The translations under genes were made by a program, and so were the position numbers. The notes beneath the pieces are model-generated. The model saw only the letters and a program-made list of their open reading frames with translations, did not search any database and was not told the origin of the DNA. DNA of 6,610 nt. Source: Thermoplasmata archaeon. Its GTDB lineage: Archaea; Thermoplasmatota; Thermoplasmata; Thermoplasmatales; Thermoplasmataceae. Of the stretch, positions 4,684 to 6,610 are shown one piece after another (within the stretch, counting starts at the first letter, position 1; every line of letters begins with the position of its first letter). The stretch is from positions 1-6,610 of the forward strand of contig JAJZOT010000095.1 in assembly GCA_021847855.1 (NCBI GenBank), given 5' to 3'.

Positions 4684-4917
4684 CTGGACAACGACTTAGT
4701 TTGGTTGAACATAAAAGGGGTTAGTAAAAAAGTTATTCTCGAAGGACTCGGCTTTAAAGTAGACCGTTCTGGCATGCTCACTCTCAATGGGAATATTGTA
4801 AAAGCACTTGATCAGAACGTTAGTGTGAGAGCGGATGATGTCAAAGCAGTAATGCCAGGGTCACTTAAGGTTATAACCGATATTTCGGAATTAGAAACGT
4901 TGGAAGATATCCGTTAG
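4684..4917 (+). CDS. 77-residue protein of unknown function, apparent CTG start
   Basis: From CTG 4684 to TAG 4915-4917 this encodes 77 residues; from TTG 4705 it would be 70. The CTG is preferred because a strong GGAGGTG site stands five bases before it and no ATG, GTG or TTG lies nearer. CTG starts are rare, so this is uncertain. The chain is a mixed small soluble fold: KKVILEGLGFKVD, LTLNGNIVKALDQ, then VRADDVKAVMPGSLKVI and an acidic tail. I recognise no family, and there is no Cys or metal site, signal peptide or membrane helix. It is 43 bases after the 41-codon ORF and 12 bases before the 311-codon gene, so the three are probably one transcript. A T-run (4918-4923) right after its stop might reduce expression of the next gene. 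Confidence 0.6.
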   Translation: MDNDLVWLNIKGVSKKVILEGLGFKVDRSGMLTLNGNIVKALDQNVSVRADDVKAVMPGSLKVITDISELETLEDIR

Positions 4918-4929
4918 TTTTTTAATCGT

Positions 4930-5865
4930 ATGTCAATCGGAATTGCAGCCTTTTTTTCGACGCTTGCAACAAAGATTGTGACCATATCCGATTGGTTTAA
5001 AGTCCTATTTAAGGATGAAAAAGGGGGAAAAAGAGAGGCTTCTCCCGAAGTTATAACAAAGTATGGAAAAATGCGCGCTGAAGGAGATATAAATGTCACA
5101 AACATTAACCCAACAATCATTATTAATCCAAGGGCCCCAGGATATTCAAAAGAAGAACTCAGTAACATAGTTGCTGAGGTAGGGAGGCTAATATCGGATC
5201 ATTTGATGGGTTTGGAATTTGATGAAAATTTTGACTCGGCCCTAAAAGGTCGCTCGAGTGCAGAATTGACAGACGAGCAAAGGAATAAAATAAAACTTTT
5301 CCAAAAAGCAGGTTGGAGTAGGGATAAGATAGGCTCACTTGCAACTGCATTTCGAATAGCGAATCTGGAAGATTCAGGTAAGACCTTAGAATCTTCGTTT
5401 TTAATGAGAGAGGCATTTGATGGACGAAAAGAAGAAGTGAACAGAAAATTATATAACTTAACCCGAGCAGGTTATATAGATCGTTTTGCGTTGGATCTTA
5501 CATTTCAACCACTAAGCTGGACAGATGAAAATATATCAAAAATATTGGACTATTTCCCTGACGCTGTATTTCTAGATCAAGATTTTATTGTGGATGATAT
5601 GGTTAAAGAATTACTGAAAAGGGAAAAGGATTCAGTAACCCGTGTGACACTATATGCTAGAGGTAAGGGGAGAATTGAGATCATGGAGAAAGGTTATAAC
5701 CAATACCTGTCTTTGAAGATATCCACCGCAAGTGGTGACGACGGGAAGAGAACGGGAAAAGAAATAACCCTATTTATGTTTGATAGAAAGCTAGTATACA
5801 AAATCGGGGATACAGACGCAGAGGCAATAGATCTTTACCGTAAAGACTTAATTTTAAGAAATTAG
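4930..5865 (+). CDS. Unknown 311-residue protein with hydrophobic N-terminus
   Basis: ATG 4930 to TAG gives 311 residues of no family I recognise. Residues 1-27 are hydrophobic to amphipathic (IGIAAFFSTLATKIVTI) and could tether the protein to the membrane, though the segment is weaker than a standard transmembrane helix. A Lys/Glu-rich linker (28-48) leads to a striking low-complexity strand, DINVTNINPTIIINP (53-67). Residues 73-235 are mostly helical and charged, including a possible winged-helix-like piece at 168-190 (NRKLYNLTRAGYIDRF). The C-terminal part (236-311) alternates short beta strands with a Gly/Lys/Asp-rich loop at 268-278. No catalytic signature, nucleotide-binding loop or Cys cluster is visible. 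No Shine-Dalgarno site precedes it; only 12 T-rich bases separate it from the upstream gene. It uses CGC, CGA and CGT beside AGA and AGG, suggesting foreign origin. A membrane-associated effector of a defence or mobile element is one option, not shown. Confidence 0.8.
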   Translation: MSIGIAAFFSTLATKIVTISDWFKVLFKDEKGGKREASPEVITKYGKMRAEGDINVTNINPTIIINPRAPGYSKEELSNIVAEVGRLISDHLMGLEFDENFDSALKGRSSAELTDEQRNKIKLFQKAGWSRDKIGSLATAFRIANLEDSGKTLESSFLMREAFDGRKEEVNRKLYNLTRAGYIDRFALDLTFQPLSWTDENISKILDYFPDAVFLDQDFIVDDMVKELLKREKDSVTRVTLYARGKGRIEIMEKGYNQYLSLKISTASGDDGKRTGKEITLFMFDRKLVYKIGDTDAEAIDLYRKDLILRN

Positions 5866-6251
5866 GGTCAAATTATCAGCGCCCCTGGAAACCTGACAGA
5901 TTGTCATGCATAAGCTCCTTGAAATTAAGATAGAACGCGATCAATGAAGATCATAAAAGTATGCCGATTAAGTTGCTGAAGCGAGTTGTTTTGCACTTTT
6001 GCTATCGCTACTTTCACATAGAATTTATTTCTTCTTAAATCGCCGATTTTTTCCCCTGAGCTCAGCTGAGATCTCGTGCTCGAAGGCCCGAGATATCCCA
6101 TGCCGGTTTTGGAAATGGTTCCCAATAATAGCCATTCCGCCGATGATTCGGCATTTGACAGCGTCCTGAAGTATGACTAAAAGTATCTGGGGGGCATTCA
6201 TTTCTGTCCGCAGCATGCGAAAAATTATTACCACAATATAGCTATTAATTC
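5866..6251. other. Gene-free stretch with several short hairpins
   Basis: This 386-base gap holds no gene I can support. It begins at the end of AT-rich cassette B. A fifth ATGCATAA occurs at 5906-5913. A palindrome CTGAGCTCAG (6056-6065) is followed by ATCTCG/CGAGAT arms (6071-6076 and 6089-6094) and a perfect GCCGA-TGAT-TCGGC hairpin (6139-6152), so a structured RNA is conceivable. A T-run lies at 6047-6052. A minus-strand ORF of 69 codons (6025-6234, GTG start) ends in a basic tail (NRRFKKK). It might be a decayed gene, but it lacks a promoter or recognisable domain. Confidence 0.45.
6223..6230 (+). promoter_or_regulatory. TATA-like promoter of the nuclease-like gene
   Basis: An A-rich GCGAAAA is followed by AATTATTA centred at about 6227, 25 bases before ATG 6252, matching a leaderless archaeal start. 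No Shine-Dalgarno site is present. Confidence 0.5.
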
Positions 6252-6386
6252 ATGGCCAGAACCGACTTTTTGCTTAAATTGGATAAGAAAGACCTAAAGA
6301 ACATTGCACAGAAAGAGGGGCTGAAGACAATACCGAAAAATTATGAAAAGGATGATTTTGTAAAATTCCTCGAAGGATTACAATGA
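6252..6386 (+). CDS. N-terminal part of a frame-broken nuclease-like gene
   Basis: ATG 6252 to TGA 6384-6386 encodes 44 residues: MARTDFLLKLDKKDLKNIAQ, then KEGLKTIPKNYEKDDFVKFL and a short end. This helical pattern resembles the small N-terminal helix-extension-helix domains (SAP or Rho-N-like) that sit ahead of DNA-acting enzymes, judged by eye only. It is unlikely to be a complete gene. A second frame, offset by one base, opens at 6364, overlaps its last 23 bases and continues with nuclease-like sequence. The TGA therefore probably marks a frameshift in one longer gene. A TATA box 25 bases upstream supports the start. The alternative is a short separate regulator translated before the nuclease. 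Confidence 0.5.
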   Translation: MARTDFLLKLDKKDLKNIAQKEGLKTIPKNYEKDDFVKFLEGLQ

Positions 6387-6610
6387 GAAAGGGCTTTCCA
6401 GGCTGGAAGTAAGGCATAAGTTTCCCAAAATCGGAGAGATAGACATCGTAGGATTTGACTATGAGGATGAACTGGCCCTGATGGCCGAATGCAAGGACAG
6501 GACAGTCTCATTTGAAGACGTGGATAAATGGATAGCAAATATGGAAAAACTGGTCCAGGAATATCCTAATCTATCAAAGGCTTATTTTTTCAGTTCCAAG
6601 GGGTATTCTC
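6364..6610 (+). pseudogene. PD-(D/E)xK nuclease-like domain, out of frame and cut by edge
   Basis: This frame is open from 6364 to the window edge but has no usable start before the catalytic region; the first in-frame ATG, near 6479, lies after the catalytic Asp. From about 6385 it reads EKGLSRLEVRHKF, then GEIDIVGF and LALMAECKDR. The Asp of GEID (codon 6442-6444) and the E-x-K of ECK (6487-6495), 14 residues later, form the PD-(D/E)xK core, and the Glu of RLEVRHKF is a candidate for the upstream acidic residue. This fold is shared by restriction enzymes such as Mrr, Holliday-junction resolvases and many archaeal DNA nucleases. The residues look intact, so the break is either recent, a sequencing error, or bypassed by frameshifting. 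Joining needs a +1 step (or -2) within 6364-6386; skipping the T of TGA gives a continuous reading. Confidence 0.6.

Noticed and set aside
4930..5011. Signal peptide on the 311-residue protein
   Set aside because: The N-terminus lacks a basic n-region and a cleavage-like site, and the hydrophobic stretch contains polar breaks, so a membrane anchor or amphipathic helix is more likely than secretion.
6025..6234. 69-codon minus-strand ORF ending in a basic tail
   Set aside because: The composition is almost protein-like, but the start is GTG without promoter or Shine-Dalgarno site and no domain is recognisable. At best it is a gene remnant.
1..6610. CRISPR array, tRNA, rRNA or complete insertion sequence
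   Set aside because: I saw no regularly spaced repeats, cloverleaf with a T-arm consensus, rRNA-like sequence, or transposase bounded by inverted repeats.

Overview
The window looks archaeal, most likely from a Thermoplasmatales-type (Thermoplasmatota) genome. Several ATG starts lie about 25 bases after TATA-like boxes, as expected of leaderless archaeal mRNAs. Genes inside operons instead carry strong GGAGGTG-type Shine-Dalgarno sites. The proteins include archaeal-style PIN, ribbon-helix-helix and zinc-ribbon types. The lineage is an inference from these traits, not from a marker gene. No rRNA, tRNA or CRISPR array was seen.

Base composition alternates. Positions 1-148, about 2030-4140 and about 5870-6610 are moderately GC-rich; in the tandem-repeat gene at 2242-2655 nearly every arginine codon is AGG. 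Positions 150-2000 and about 4440-5866 are visibly AT-rich, and their genes use CGT, CGA, CGC and AGA as well. The simplest reading is two acquired cassettes placed among older genes.

Layout: (1) 2-148, the 3' end of an unrecognised gene cut by the window edge. (2) AT-rich cassette A, 149-2010: a gene-poor leader with two doubtful micro-ORFs, a TATA promoter, then a two-gene operon encoding a helical protein (543-1247) and a PIN-domain nuclease (1258-1995), ended by a T-run. (3) 2028-2207, an ORF remnant, then a protein with two GGCWFS Cys/His repeats (2242-2655). (4) A gene-poor stretch with a promoter-like element in front of a 13-codon ORF (2869-2910). (5) On the minus strand, a 51-residue zinc-ribbon microprotein (2979-3134) and a ribbon-helix-helix/coiled-coil protein (3174-4127), with a cluster of GTTATGCAT-like sites upstream of the latter. 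(6) AT-rich cassette B, 4440-5866: three consecutive ORFs of 41, 77 (apparently with a CTG start) and 311 codons. (7) A gene-free stretch with several hairpins. (8) A PD-(D/E)xK nuclease-like gene broken by a frameshift and running off the right edge.

The best candidates for something new are the helical/PIN operon (possibly toxin-antitoxin or defence), the three-gene cassette B, and a shared promoter element ATTACCCTTA. That element occurs three times, each time at core-promoter distance from an ATG. It differs from the A-rich BRE/TATA boxes of the other genes here, so the repeat protein, the RHH protein and the micro-ORF may form one small regulon. The RHH protein is a natural candidate regulator, because its own promoter also carries the repeated operator-like octamer.
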